Origin: an uncultured Clostridia bacterium
GTDB lineage: Bacteria; Bacillota; Clostridia; Christensenellales; Pumilibacteraceae
Direction of reading: 5' to 3'
NCBI GenBank assembly: GCA_934270565.1
Contig: CAKQPR010000020.1
Span: 1-27,852 of the forward strand
Length of the DNA stretch: 27,852 bases
Shown: positions 17,048 to 24,383 of the stretch, in pieces
How positions within the stretch are numbered: position 1 is the stretch's first letter
Layout of the letters: each line of letters starts with the position of its first letter
The notes under the pieces: model-generated
Seen by the model: only the letters and a program-made list of their open reading frames with translations
What the model was told of the DNA's origin: nothing
Database searches by the model: none
Made by a program: the position numbers and the translations under genes

Positions 17048-17097
17048 CTCCTAAGATTGACACGCAAATTATAACAAACGGCGTATCTAACTGTCAA
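17048..17097 (-). promoter_or_regulatory. Consensus promoter of the glycan operon, with inverted repeat
   Basis: On the minus strand TTGACA (17092-17097), an 18-base spacer and TATAAT (17068-17073) form a perfect sigma-A promoter. The leader is about 24 bases and includes AGGAG (17048-17052). ATTGACA at the -35 is mirrored by TGTCAAT near +1 (17056-17062), giving a 7-bp inverted repeat that brackets the promoter and could be an operator, although one arm is partly fixed by the -35 consensus. Confidence 0.85.
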
Positions 17098-18139
17098 TAC
17101 CCGTCTGTTCGGTTTTTTACCCCTGTTGCGCTGTTTCGCTACCTTAATTTTGGGCGATTTCCTGTCGTTTTAGTAGCGTATTACCGAAACGGAAACCGAA
17201 TTAAGTCAGATATTTACCCCACGTTTCCGAAGCTCGACGCGGCTTATGCAAAGCGCTCGTATAGGCGTCGCAGAGGCGAATAAAACATTATAAAATTCAA
17301 GCGGGACGGTATTTCGCCCCGTCATTTCGAGCGTTAGTCGAGAAATCTCGCGGGAGCGAATACGATCTTTGCGGAAAGGTACGCTTTAAATACTTGCCCG
17401 CAGGGGTTCCCTGTCGGCGGTCCGAGGGCGAACCGCCCTACCGTCGGCTTCGCCGACAAATAAGGTCGATAATATTGCAAGTAGTATCGTTATCGGGTGA
17501 CTTCCGCGGGGGATTTCTCCACTTCGCTCCACGGCTTACGCCGTTTCGCTTCGGTCGAAATGACGTTAAACCCCTTGTGGGCAGATGTTCGTTTGGAATA
17601 TTACTTCCCGCCTCGGTAGTGCGGGGCGCCCTCGCCCCGCCGCCCAACCTTGCGGAAACGCTCTTACATTACGATGGAATATCCGCCGCAGGCGGTCTTT
17701 ATCTTGCCTCCCTTGTGTAAAGGGCGCGACGCGGCGGTGCGAAGCACCGTAAAAACAGTCCACAGGCGACTGTTTTTAGCCAAAGCGGCGAAGCAACTGT
17801 GTTGCGAGCCGGGGGTAGCTACGAGTGTGAGCGAAGCGATCCGAGTAGCGGTAGGATTGTTTGAACGCAACTGTAATTCGTACAGTAACATTACAATCCT
17901 CCACCCACCTGCGGTGGGAGCCCCCTTCCGCGCAATGTGGGCCTTAATTTGTCCGCTTCGCGGAATTGCGTAACGCTTCTTGGCTCCGTCATCCTGAGCG
18001 GAGCGCGAAGCGCGCAGTCGTAAGGATCTCGCGGGAGCGAATTCGAATGTATCGGAACGGTACAACCCCAAACACCCGCTTGCGCGGGCTCACCGCCTCG
18101 TCCGCCGCACAAAATCGCCCCGAAAGGCGGCGAAATCGC
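17098..18139. repeat. Intergenic repeat region between AraC gene and degV
   Basis: No gene is seen in about 1 kb. From 17321 to 17564 lies an inverted copy of the composite repeat (B, C and D units in the same order as at 2898-3130 when read on the minus strand), with a CCCGCAGGGG unit near 17400. A GC-rich palindromic unit lies at about 17617-17646. A second MITE-like element occupies about 17700-17935 and contains a perfect 10-bp hairpin, AAAAACAGTC/GACTGTTTTT (17751-17777), that could act as a terminator. A 54-base unit at 17988-18041 recurs at 19065-19118. Confidence 0.75.
17988..18041 (+). repeat. 54-bp direct repeat, left of degV
   Basis: It begins GTCATCCTGAGCGGAGCGCG and ends GATCTCGCGGGAGCGAA. 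It matches 19065-19118 with a single C/T difference and in the same orientation, so the pair brackets degV. Confidence 0.85.
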
Positions 18140-18168
18140 TTGACCGTGAGAAAAAACGGCGGTATAAT
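18140..18168 (+). promoter_or_regulatory. Consensus promoter of degV, leaderless architecture
   Basis: TTGACC (18140-18145), a 17-base spacer and TATAAT (18163-18168), with only six bases between the -10 box and the ATG at 18175. There is no Shine-Dalgarno sequence. Geometry is identical to that of the promoter at 952-980. Confidence 0.8.
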
Positions 18169-18174
18169 ACGGGT

Positions 18175-18963
18175 ATGGCAGACAAAAATCGATTCGTAAT
18201 AGCCGTGGACGGATTTTGCGACGAAAACGCCGAACAGCTTTTTGCCGACGGCGTCAAGCTTTTTCCGACGCGCGTATTCATAGGCGGCGTGCCGATCGAC
18301 CCTCCGACGAGCAACTCGGAGCGCGACCGCATTTTAGCCGTATCGAAAACGAGCGAAAATACGGTTATTCCGTCCGTTGCGGGAGAATACGAACGATTTT
18401 TCGATGCCGTGCTCGACGAGAGAGACGGCGGCGATCTTATTTTTATTACGCCTTCGGTCTGCTACGCGCCAGCGCTTGCCGCCGCGAAAAACTGCATGGT
18501 CAAATTCTACGGCTCGAACATTTTCGTTCTCCCCGCGTTCGGAGCGGGAGCTGCGATCGTTCCGCTTCTCGAGCTTGCGCAAAACGCGCTTTCCCGCGGC
18601 GAAAGCGCTCAATCGACCTTTTCCGAGCTTTCCTTTGCCGCAAAAAACCTCGTTTCGGGAGCGATACTGCCGAACGGCGGGTTTGCTTCTTACAAAATTA
18701 TGCGTTACGACAACGGCTTCGAGCTCGACAGGCTTAGCCGCGGCGAAGCGAAAACCGCCGCTATCGTTGCCGCCGAAGTGAAATCGAGCGGAACGCGGTG
18801 CGTTTATATTTCGCACGCGGGCAACTACGGTTTTGTCGGGAAAATCGCAACGGCGATTGCCGAAACTTCGCCCGAGGTGAAAATAAAAGCGGGCTTTTGT
18901 TCGCCCGCCACGCTTGCCGTTACCTCGCCCCGCGCCGTAACGATAGGATTTCTGAAAGGATAG
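18175..18963 (+). CDS. DegV-family fatty-acid-binding-like protein
   Basis: A 262-residue soluble protein that follows the DegV layout: FVIAVDGFCDENAEQLFADG near the N-terminus, LFPTRVFIGG, a VIPSVAGEYERFFD segment where the family has its TSxPS region, FITPSVCYAPALAAAKN where it has ISSxLSGTYQSA, and a C-terminal KAGFCSPATLAVTSPRAVTIGF in place of the usual HTGPG region. Several of the consensus Ser/Thr/Gly residues differ, so it is a divergent member. DegV/FakB proteins bind a fatty acid and hand it to the kinase FakA; no FakA-like gene is here, so that role is uncertain. The ATG lies six bases after TATAAT, pointing to a leaderless mRNA. Confidence 0.8.
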   Translation: MADKNRFVIAVDGFCDENAEQLFADGVKLFPTRVFIGGVPIDPPTSNSERDRILAVSKTSENTVIPSVAGEYERFFDAVLDERDGGDLIFITPSVCYAPALAAAKNCMVKFYGSNIFVLPAFGAGAAIVPLLELAQNALSRGESAQSTFSELSFAAKNLVSGAILPNGGFASYKIMRYDNGFELDRLSRGEAKTAAIVAAEVKSSGTRCVYISHAGNYGFVGKIATAIAETSPEVKIKAGFCSPATLAVTSPRAVTIGFLKG

Positions 18964-19064
18964 TTTTTTATAAGGTCTTATTCCCCTCATTATGAATCAT
19001 GCGATAACTGCCCCGCTAAGGCAAGCAATACACCTATAAACCAAACGGACGAGAATAACGTTTC

Positions 19065-19118
19065 GTCATCCTGAGCGGAGCGCGAAGCGCGTAGTCGTAA
19101 GGATCTCGCGGGAGCGAA
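19065..19118 (+). repeat. 54-bp direct repeat, right of degV
   Basis: Second copy of the unit at 17988-18041, one base different, same orientation. It lies between the end of degV and the terminator of the RnlA-like gene. Confidence 0.85.
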
Positions 19119-19320
19119 ACGCCTCCTGCCGATATGCTCCGATCGAATACCCGCGGAGAGTAACGTTTCATGCCGTTCCGAGGCGACCGTATTCGCTCCT
19201 GTCTTGGTCTCGACTGACGCCCATGGATGACGGGGTAGTCGGCGTTCCGTCCGTTTCTCATTGTCCCGCTTGTATGCTCCTCCTCGATCGTTATTGAGAT
19301 CCGAGGCGGTAAAAACAACC

Positions 19321-19368
19321 GTTTAAAAACAAAAAAACCGTCGGCTTTCATATGAAAGTCGGCGGTTT
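19321..19368 (-). terminator. Intrinsic terminator of the RnlA-like gene
   Basis: On the minus strand a 15-base stem (arms 19335-19349 and 19354-19368, two mismatches) closes on an ATAT loop and is followed by T7-G-T5. It begins 65 bases after the stop codon. On the plus strand the hairpin is followed by TTTTGCGTAATTTT, so weak two-way function (also ending degV transcripts) is possible. Confidence 0.75.
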
Positions 19369-19433
19369 TGCGTAATTTTCGGTCGATATTAAATTGTTTT
19401 CGGTCGCATGCACATATGCGCATACGCGAATGA

Positions 19434-20888
19434 TTATTTATTGCCTTTCTTAGTCGGTTTTTTCGCAGCGGGAGCCTTCGGCTCGCTCGGCGATTTGTCG
19501 ATCGAAAAGCCGATTTCGTCGAGTTTGCGGCAATTGTACTCCACTACTCCGCACATATGCGTGAATACTTCCACGGCTTGTTTTCGGGTGGAAATCACGC
19601 GGTTTTCGCCGCCGATCGCGTCCGAATGGGCGTAAAAGTTGCGGGTTGCGAAGTACTCGCGGTACAGCGCGCCGAGAACCTCGGGGTAAACCACGCTGTT
19701 TATTCTGCGGCGGTAGGAAGCTTTGAGAACGTATTCGTTGTTTTCTTTCTCGTAAGCCTGCCCTATCATTTTCACGACTATGTTCTGCGCGCGCTGGATA
19801 TCGAATATCAGGCGCTCGAGCCCTCGGAACGGCGGCAGAAGCAGCATCGAATAGTCGTAATGTTCGGCGGTCGAATCGAGAATTTCGATAACTCCGATCG
19901 TGAAATCGAGTTTAACCTGTTCGCTCATGTACCCGACGGCGGTCGGCATAAGCTTTTTGAGCTGGCGGTTGAATTCGGAAGCTTTTTTGTCCGCGCTTTC
20001 GGCGTGGGCGGTGACTGCCGATTTGAAATCGGACTCTTCGCTGACTACGAGCCGAACTTCGGAAAACAGCGTTTCCTGCTTGCCCTGTACCTGAAGAACC
20101 TGTTTTTTCGGCATGAAGCGAAGTTTGAGCTTCTGATTGCCGTCCGAAACCGCGATCGTGATCGTTTCGGTTTGTTTGCCCTTGTCCTGTACGACGGGCG
20201 AAGCGACCTTGAACTGTTTGCGTTTTTTCAGTTTGGACACGACGTCGCCGAAACGCTCTTCGGTGAATTTTTTGAAAGAAAGGTTGCCGCCTTGCGCGTC
20301 CGCTTCGGCTGGCGGTTGAGGCGTTATACCGTTACGCGGGGTTTGCGGGCGGACGAGGGCGTCCGCCCCTACCGTGGCTTTACCGGCGGGGTTCGATTTC
20401 GGCGCGGGTTTTGGGGCGGGTGTTGCGGGAGCGGCGTCCGTGGCGGTGCTTTTTGGGGTTTGCGGGCGGACGAGGAACTCCCCTACTGCGCCTTTACCGT
20501 CGGTTGGAGTTGATTTCGGCGCGGGTTTTGCGGCGGCTTTCGCGGGTGTGGCGTCAGTTTTCCCTTCCGGGAGATTGCCACGTCGCTTCGCTCCTCGCAA
20601 TGACAACGCGGCGGGGGTTGTCTTTTGGAGTGACGAGTAGAGTTTTTTGAGTTTTTCGGAGACGGTGTCGGGGGCGGTGACGGACAGAATTTTCGCTTTG
20701 CGGTCGTAGACTACGCCGAGCCGTTTTCCGTCGCAATCGAAGCCGTAGCGGTCGAAGTGACTTTTGTCGCTTGCCGGGGCGAAACTCACTCTCGAAGCGA
20801 CGCCTTTTTGTTCTATAGCCGACACGAAATCGTTCGCTTTTTCGGGCGAACAGTCGCGGTATTCGATTTTATCGGGAATTGCGCTCAT
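19434..20888 (-). CDS. RnlA-like (RNase LS) HEPN ribonuclease toxin, repeat-derived linker
   Basis: A 484-residue protein. I see a TBP-like N-terminal region (residues 1-85; LGVVYDRKAKILSV), a Pro/Ala/Lys-rich linker (about 90-200), a second TBP-like domain (about 203-285; KKQVLQVQGKQETLF, like the LQIQGRPL strand of E. coli RnlA), and a C-terminal HEPN domain (about 310-458). The HEPN part keeps the RnlA active-site pattern: RGLE (Arg355, Glu358) after YSMLLLPPF, then RNFYAH (Arg416, His421); R-x2-E and R-x4-H spacings equal those I recall for E. coli RnlA, and the distance between the motifs is nearly the same. RnlA cleaves mRNA and is restrained by RnlB; no RnlB-like gene adjoins. A lysine-rich tail ends it. 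ATG at 20888 follows AAAGAGG; an in-frame TTG at 20915 lacks support. TTGCCG-N17-TATAAT overlaps the start codon itself. Confidence 0.75.
   Translation of the reverse strand: MSAIPDKIEYRDCSPEKANDFVSAIEQKGVASRVSFAPASDKSHFDRYGFDCDGKRLGVVYDRKAKILSVTAPDTVSEKLKKLYSSLQKTTPAALSLRGAKRRGNLPEGKTDATPAKAAAKPAPKSTPTDGKGAVGEFLVRPQTPKSTATDAAPATPAPKPAPKSNPAGKATVGADALVRPQTPRNGITPQPPAEADAQGGNLSFKKFTEERFGDVVSKLKKRKQFKVASPVVQDKGKQTETITIAVSDGNQKLKLRFMPKKQVLQVQGKQETLFSEVRLVVSEESDFKSAVTAHAESADKKASEFNRQLKKLMPTAVGYMSEQVKLDFTIGVIEILDSTAEHYDYSMLLLPPFRGLERLIFDIQRAQNIVVKMIGQAYEKENNEYVLKASYRRRINSVVYPEVLGALYREYFATRNFYAHSDAIGGENRVISTRKQAVEVFTHMCGVVEYNCRKLDEIGFSIDKSPSEPKAPAAKKPTKKGNK
20347..20373 (-). repeat. Family A repeat inside the RnlA-like coding sequence (GGGCGT subtype)
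   Basis: This stretch matches the intergenic unit at 27461-27487 with one difference (and 371-396 closely). On the coding strand it supplies GADALVRPQTP of the linker in frame, without a stop. Confidence 0.85.
20464..20487 (-). repeat. Family A repeat inside the RnlA-like coding sequence (GGAAC subtype)
   Basis: It differs at only two positions from the intergenic units at 221-244, 2838-2861 and 3158-3181. In frame it encodes GEFLVRPQTP of the linker. Confidence 0.85.
20569..20607 (-). repeat. Family B-like repeat inside the RnlA-like coding sequence
   Basis: Reads GTCATTGCGAGGAGCGAAGC and continues to GGCAATCTCCC on the coding strand, a relative of the intergenic GTCATTTCGAGCGAAG..GAGAAATC units. 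It encodes LSLRGAKRRGNLPEG of the linker in frame. Confidence 0.75.
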
Positions 20889-20931
20889 TATACCTCTTTG
20901 TTTCGGATGCGGCAAGCGCCGCGGGTGCGTT

Positions 20932-20965
20932 ATACAAAATAAGCGGCTCCGAAGAAGAACCGCTT
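20932..20965 (-). terminator. Intrinsic terminator of the 1085-aa surface protein gene
   Basis: On the minus strand AAGCGGTTC pairs with GAGCCGCTT (nine pairs, one G-U) around a 7-base loop and is followed by ATTTTGTATAA. It starts 21 bases past the stop codon and separates this gene from the RnlA-like gene. Confidence 0.8.
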
Positions 20966-20986
20966 ACTTGATTATTCCTATTTAGG

Positions 20987-23900
20987 TTAGCCTTTCTTGA
21001 CGGTGCGGAATCTGAACAGATATACGATGACGCCCGCAATAAGGAGCACGCCTACAACGATAAGGATCGCGGAAAGCGCCGCAAGCGATATACCGCCGCT
21101 GTTGCTCTCGCTCGTAACGGTAACGCTGTACACGACGGAGGACTTGTTGCCCGCTTCGTCGGTGACGGTGTAGGTCACGGTGTACTTGCCGCTCTCGGAA
21201 AGCGTGATCGCGTCGGACGAAGTCTCGTAATCTCTGCCCGTGCCGGAAGCAATCGTCGTACCGTTGAGGGTAAGGGTCTTGGTGTAGGTGTAAGTCTTGC
21301 CGTCGGCATCTCCTTCGACTTTGTTGATCTTAGCAAACTTGAAGGTCGAACCGATCTTGGCGGTGTAGTCCTTGCCGCCGTCAACCGTGAATTCGGGAGC
21401 AGTAACGTTGCCTGCCTTAAAGGTATAGGAGAACGTTTTGTCCTCTTTGCCGTCGATCTTAGCGGTGTAAGTTACGGTGTAAGTGCCGTTCTGATCTACT
21501 TTATAAGTGCCGCCGATAGTTGCATCTTCCTGATTTCCGTTCGGCTTGGTAACTTTTGCGGTTACGGTCGCGTTAGCGTACTCGGTGTAAGCGATACCTG
21601 CGGGGATCTTAACGGTCGAACCCATATCCTTAACGTAAGGAACGAGCTCCTCGGTAAGTTCGAATTTAACGGTGCTCGTGTCGCTTACGCTGAGCTTATC
21701 CGTCGTTTCTTTGCCTGCAAGGTATTCGGCAAGAGCAGTTGCTTTTTCGGCATTAGCCGACTTGTATTGCTTGTTGGCGCTGGTAGCATTCAGCAGGACT
21801 ATTTTCTTGGTTATGGAATAGTCGCCGGTATTGAGAGCCGTGAAATCGTCGCCGATTACGGAGAACTTGTCGCCCTTTACTTCGTATGCGAGTTTGACGA
21901 TATACTTGTCCTGAGTTTCATAGTTTGCGTTAGTCTCGTCATCTTCAAAGTAGGTTGAGTTGTTGATATCGCCGCTATCGATAGAAGTTTTGTCGAGCTT
22001 GACGGAAGAACTGATTTCGGACGAAGAAGCCTTGATTGCGGAAGCGGAATTTGCGGGATATCCGCCGCCTCCGGAAGTTGCGAACTTAACGTCGTACTCG
22101 TAAACCATTACTTCTTCGAAGCCGTTGCGGTCGAACGCCTTTACTTCGAGATAATATAGGCCGTTCTTGCCAAGGTTATCAACCGATATATTGCGAACGT
22201 AAAGAGCGTTGTTTGCAACGTAGAACTCTGCTTCAAACTTGAGATTTGCACCGTCCGAATTCTTGAAGCCGAGCTCGATACCGAGATCGTCTGCACTCAA
22301 AACGGTATCAGACACTTTGAAATATCTGTTGATCGTAAGATTTGCATTTCCCGCGACGCATTCATCAAGCAAACTATCAACCTTTTCGGAAGAAAAAGTG
22401 AAGGTCTTGCTTTCGGACGGAATAAATACTTTTACGTCGATCGAAGCGGTTTTACTCGTGCCGGTGTCGGAAACGGCGGTTGCTTCGACTTTGAAACCTG
22501 CGGAAGTTACTTCGATTTCGGTTCCGTCGATCGTGAGATAGTACTTATTGTTTTTCTCGGTGATTTCGTACTCGTCGCCTGCTTTGACTTCAGTAGTTCC
22601 GATTTTGTAGGTTACGGAAAGTCTCGAATCGTTTTCGCAGCTTACGGTTGCGGCGGGAACGGTGTATTTAACCGCTTCGGTCGCGCTTGCGTATACGGTC
22701 TGCGAGGGAACGTCGTCGAAGGAAACGGTAACGGCGGCTTCGTCGACGAATTCGTCTACGAGCTCGATCGTGTAGGTCTTGGTCGTGGAAACGCCCGCTT
22801 CGTCGCGAACGACGTATTTGACGGTGTATTCACCGGCTACCTGATAGCTCTTGTCGTTGCTCTTGCTGTCGGCATATTTTCCGAAATCGAACGTGAAGCC
22901 GTTGTTGGCAGTGAATTCGACGTCGGTAGCGCCTTCGTAAGAAGCGATGGTGTTTTTGTTATTTCCGCTCTCGGTCGAGTTGGCGTTGGCAACTACGACA
23001 GCCTGTTTCTTCTCGGGATCGGTGATCTCGAAACGAACGGTAAGTTTGCCCTTCTCCGTTACGTTATCTACGAGTTTGGACGGGAACGGGAATGTTACGG
23101 TTGTTTCTTTTTCGATTTCGATCGGTTTGTTATGTCCGTCGAACGTCGTCTTGTTCGTTACTTTGCTGTAGCCCCATTTTGCGGGGATCTTGGTATCGTC
23201 GATTTCGACAACGGGAGCTTTTTTATCCGAAACGGTAATTCTGTACGTTCTCGGATAAGATTGTTTTTCGTTGTCCGCTTCGGCAAGGTAAGTGACTTCG
23301 TAAGTTCCGTCTACGGTGGGATAGAACTTCATCGTCTTGTCGTTGTCGAATTCGACAGCGTTTTCGAGAGTTGCGGTTGCGAAGCCGTCGTCGCCTACGG
23401 TAACGTCTTTAACAGGGTTGCCGTTCGGATCTTTGACGGTGACGGTGACTTTAACGCGCTCGTCGGTGCCGTGAGTTGCGGTTGCGACCGGAAGGGTGAC
23501 GGCGGTATTGACGCTTGCGGACGAAGGAACGCCGCTGACAGAAAGCGTGGGTGCGGAAGTATCGGAGAACTCGTTCTGAACCTTTACCTCGTAAGTTTTC
23601 TCAAGGCGCTTCGTGCCGTTGTTAAGCGTAGCAACGTACTTGATAAAGGTCGTGCCGTTAGCCTTAAACTCATAACTATAATTGCCGTCGCTATTTTTCG
23701 TAACCCCGACGGTTTCCGTGCCTGCGGTCACGGTGATTTTAACCGACGCATTAGCATACCCTACCCACTTGCCGTCTTCGTTGTAGAAACCGACTTTCGC
23801 TTCGGGAAGAACTACGGATTTGCCCTTCTTCACGACGGACGGAATATCGGCTTCGGCAATGCGAAGCTCGAGCTCGTCGTCGAGCGTGGAAAGCATCTTA

Positions 23901-24244
23901 TAGGTGTAGGTAATGCCGTTGGTATTTTTATATTCGATAATATAGTTACCGAGCATTCTTGCATGGTACTTGCCGTCTGCTTCGGCGTTGTAGGTTTTGC
24001 CCGCAGGGTCGGTAACAGTAACGGTAATACCGCTTCCCGTCGCAGCCGGAACGGCAAACTCGGCGCCGTACTTTACGGTCTTTGCGGGCGCTTTGGCAGT
24101 GCCGAAAGCTATACTCGACGATTTTATCTCAACGGTTCCCGCCGCCGCATATGCCGTGGGAACGTAGCCGAAGCTGCCGACCGCGAAAGCCACTACGAGC
24201 GCAAGCGTACAAAGTCCTGCAAGTAAGCTCTTAAATCTCTTCAT
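20987..24244 (-). CDS. Large membrane-anchored surface protein with Ig-like repeats
   Basis: A 1085-residue protein with a signal peptide (hydrophobic stretch at about 8-27, cleavage likely after TAYA), many beta-rich Ig-like segments, and a C-terminal membrane span (about 1053-1076, ILIVVGVLLIAGVIVYLF) followed by a short basic FRFRTVKKG tail. Segments such as YTVTYTVTDEAGNKSSVVYS, YTVKYVVRDEAGVSTTKTY and YEVTYLAEADNEKQSYPRTY are repeats of the same bacterial Ig-like type. No LPXTG motif or enzyme motif is seen. The likely role is cell-envelope coat, stalk or adhesin, by inference. AGGAG lies 12 bases before the ATG; a perfect promoter and its own terminator make it a single-gene unit, likely well expressed. 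Confidence 0.87.
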   Translation of the reverse strand: MKRFKSLLAGLCTLALVVAFAVGSFGYVPTAYAAAGTVEIKSSSIAFGTAKAPAKTVKYGAEFAVPAATGSGITVTVTDPAGKTYNAEADGKYHARMLGNYIIEYKNTNGITYTYKMLSTLDDELELRIAEADIPSVVKKGKSVVLPEAKVGFYNEDGKWVGYANASVKITVTAGTETVGVTKNSDGNYSYEFKANGTTFIKYVATLNNGTKRLEKTYEVKVQNEFSDTSAPTLSVSGVPSSASVNTAVTLPVATATHGTDERVKVTVTVKDPNGNPVKDVTVGDDGFATATLENAVEFDNDKTMKFYPTVDGTYEVTYLAEADNEKQSYPRTYRITVSDKKAPVVEIDDTKIPAKWGYSKVTNKTTFDGHNKPIEIEKETTVTFPFPSKLVDNVTEKGKLTVRFEITDPEKKQAVVVANANSTESGNNKNTIASYEGATDVEFTANNGFTFDFGKYADSKSNDKSYQVAGEYTVKYVVRDEAGVSTTKTYTIELVDEFVDEAAVTVSFDDVPSQTVYASATEAVKYTVPAATVSCENDSRLSVTYKIGTTEVKAGDEYEITEKNNKYYLTIDGTEIEVTSAGFKVEATAVSDTGTSKTASIDVKVFIPSESKTFTFSSEKVDSLLDECVAGNANLTINRYFKVSDTVLSADDLGIELGFKNSDGANLKFEAEFYVANNALYVRNISVDNLGKNGLYYLEVKAFDRNGFEEVMVYEYDVKFATSGGGGYPANSASAIKASSSEISSSVKLDKTSIDSGDINNSTYFEDDETNANYETQDKYIVKLAYEVKGDKFSVIGDDFTALNTGDYSITKKIVLLNATSANKQYKSANAEKATALAEYLAGKETTDKLSVSDTSTVKFELTEELVPYVKDMGSTVKIPAGIAYTEYANATVTAKVTKPNGNQEDATIGGTYKVDQNGTYTVTYTAKIDGKEDKTFSYTFKAGNVTAPEFTVDGGKDYTAKIGSTFKFAKINKVEGDADGKTYTYTKTLTLNGTTIASGTGRDYETSSDAITLSESGKYTVTYTVTDEAGNKSSVVYSVTVTSESNSGGISLAALSAILIVVGVLLIAGVIVYLFRFRTVKKG

Positions 24245-24256
24245 TGAAACTCAATT

Positions 24257-24324
24257 CTCCTATGGTGTTTTAAACTTATACAGTCTAACGTATCAATTAT
24301 ACAATCTTGCCCGACATTTGTCAA
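24257..24324 (-). promoter_or_regulatory. Perfect consensus promoter and RBS of the surface protein gene
   Basis: On the minus strand TTGACA (24319-24324), a 17-base spacer and TATAAT (24296-24301), then a leader of about 45-50 bases with AGGAG at 24257-24261. No terminator is visible between the end of hom (24384) and this promoter, so read-through from hom may add to expression. Confidence 0.9.
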
Positions 24325-24383
24325 ACACTTTGGGCGAAAATTGCAAAGATATTATAAGTGATAAAGGTGAAATTTATGTAAAA

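Larger units (their letters stand above)
18964..19433. repeat. Intergenic region with one repeat unit and a terminator
   Basis: No gene is seen between the degV stop and the convergent RnlA-like gene. It holds the 54-base repeat unit at 19065-19118 and a CTCCTGTCTTGGTCTCGACTGACG fragment of another family near 19196-19220 (described by position; similar to the unit near 80-110), then the hairpin at 19335-19368. Confidence 0.65.

Noticed and set aside
19034..19423. 129-codon frame after the RnlA-like gene, considered as an RnlB antitoxin
   Set aside because: It spans the terminator hairpin and the 54-bp repeat unit and shows no RnlB-like sequence.
20889..20915. TTG start of the RnlA-like gene at 20915
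   Set aside because: No ribosome site upstream, whereas the ATG at 20888 has AAAGAGG just before it.
24351..24356. Second TATAAT-like box upstream of the surface protein gene
   Set aside because: No -35 box at a usable distance; the TTGACA/TATAAT pair at 24296-24324 is far better.
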